This document shows positions 63,833-64,000 of a DNA stretch of 64,000 nucleotides, one piece after another. Where the stretch lies: contig JABAKD010000108.1 of assembly GCA_012845835.1 (NCBI GenBank), positions 536,001 through 600,000 on the forward strand. Direction: 5' to 3'. The stretch is from Undaria pinnatifida. Lineage: Eukaryota > Sar > Phaeophyceae > Laminariales > Alariaceae. The notes under the pieces are model-generated. The model saw only the letters and a list, made by a program, of their open reading frames with translations, made no database searches and was not told the DNA's origin. Within the stretch, counting starts at the first letter, position 1; the number at the start of each line of letters is the position of its first letter. The position numbers and the translations under genes were made by a program.

Positions 63833-64000
63833 GTCGGCCGGATATACGGGCGGACCTGTCAATTATCGAGCCTGGCGACCTTGTCGGGGTCGCCGACGCC
63901 CAACTTTTGCGCATCCTGCTGGGTGCCTTGCAACACCCCATCCAGGCTGCGGGGCCCCACCCTGGTCAGGCTCGGAGCCAATCGGCGCGGGGAACACAGG
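63833..64000 (+). CDS. Possible exon running off the right edge
   Basis: After CGATAGCAG (ending 63832) the frame gives RPDIRADLSIIEPGDLVGVA then DAQLLRILLGALQHPIQAAG and is open to the window end. GC-rich third positions and a hydrophobic/charged pattern look coding, but other frames are also open in this GC-rich stretch. No family is recognised. Low confidence. Confidence 0.28.

Overview
The window is nuclear DNA of a eukaryote with large introns and many repeats. Supporting evidence is canonical GT-AG splice sites with matching codon phases, a non-LTR retrotransposon (LINE), a tRNA-derived SINE, several families of TIR (terminal inverted repeat) elements and many microsatellites. Short CCCTAA-type tracts and the style of the LINE proteins fit a stramenopile, perhaps a brown alga, but this placement is tentative. 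There is no sign of operons, bacterial genes, CRISPR arrays or organelle DNA. Protein-coding content is low.

Left part (1-23.4 kb): one multi-exon plus-strand gene, entered from its 5' side, dominates. Seven consecutive exons (1238-1539, 5061-5166, 6079-6336, 8277-8426, 8899-9060, 11484-11630, 22488-23393) join in frame into 676 residues: the end of a Cys-rich ectodomain, about six membrane segments and a 301-residue polar C-terminal tail. The family is not recognised. Its introns hold most of the repeats. The last one is 10.9 kb and contains an element with ~450-bp inverted arms (16877-19535), an 822-bp TA-flanked element (20517-21338) and several MITEs (short TIR elements without coding capacity). 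The third exon lies inside a TA-flanked, TIR-bounded segment (5734-6837) that also holds two decayed partial copies of the same exon.

Middle (23.4-51.4 kb): mostly non-coding. A minus-strand LINE copy (27.75-31.1 kb) keeps a 758-codon reverse-transcriptase frame. One terminal exon of a second membrane-protein gene lies on the minus strand (35521-36274). The rest is SINE, MITE, minisatellite and dispersed-repeat sequence, with a ~1.3-kb imperfect palindrome at 41.9-43.2 kb.

Right part (51.4-64 kb): a second, longer but inactivated LINE copy (51.4-55.7 kb), a LINE 3' end followed directly by a SINE, a 1.57-kb pogo/Tc1-like non-autonomous element (56972-58543), remnants of a second LINE subfamily, a clean 180-bp Tc1-type MITE, and a possible exon running off the right edge.

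The most unusual signal is TACC(A/T)GGTA, a near-palindrome present about 20 times where about 0.5 is expected. In two pairs of diverged repeats it is an extra insertion in one copy only. It looks like a transposon excision footprint or a very short mobile tag.
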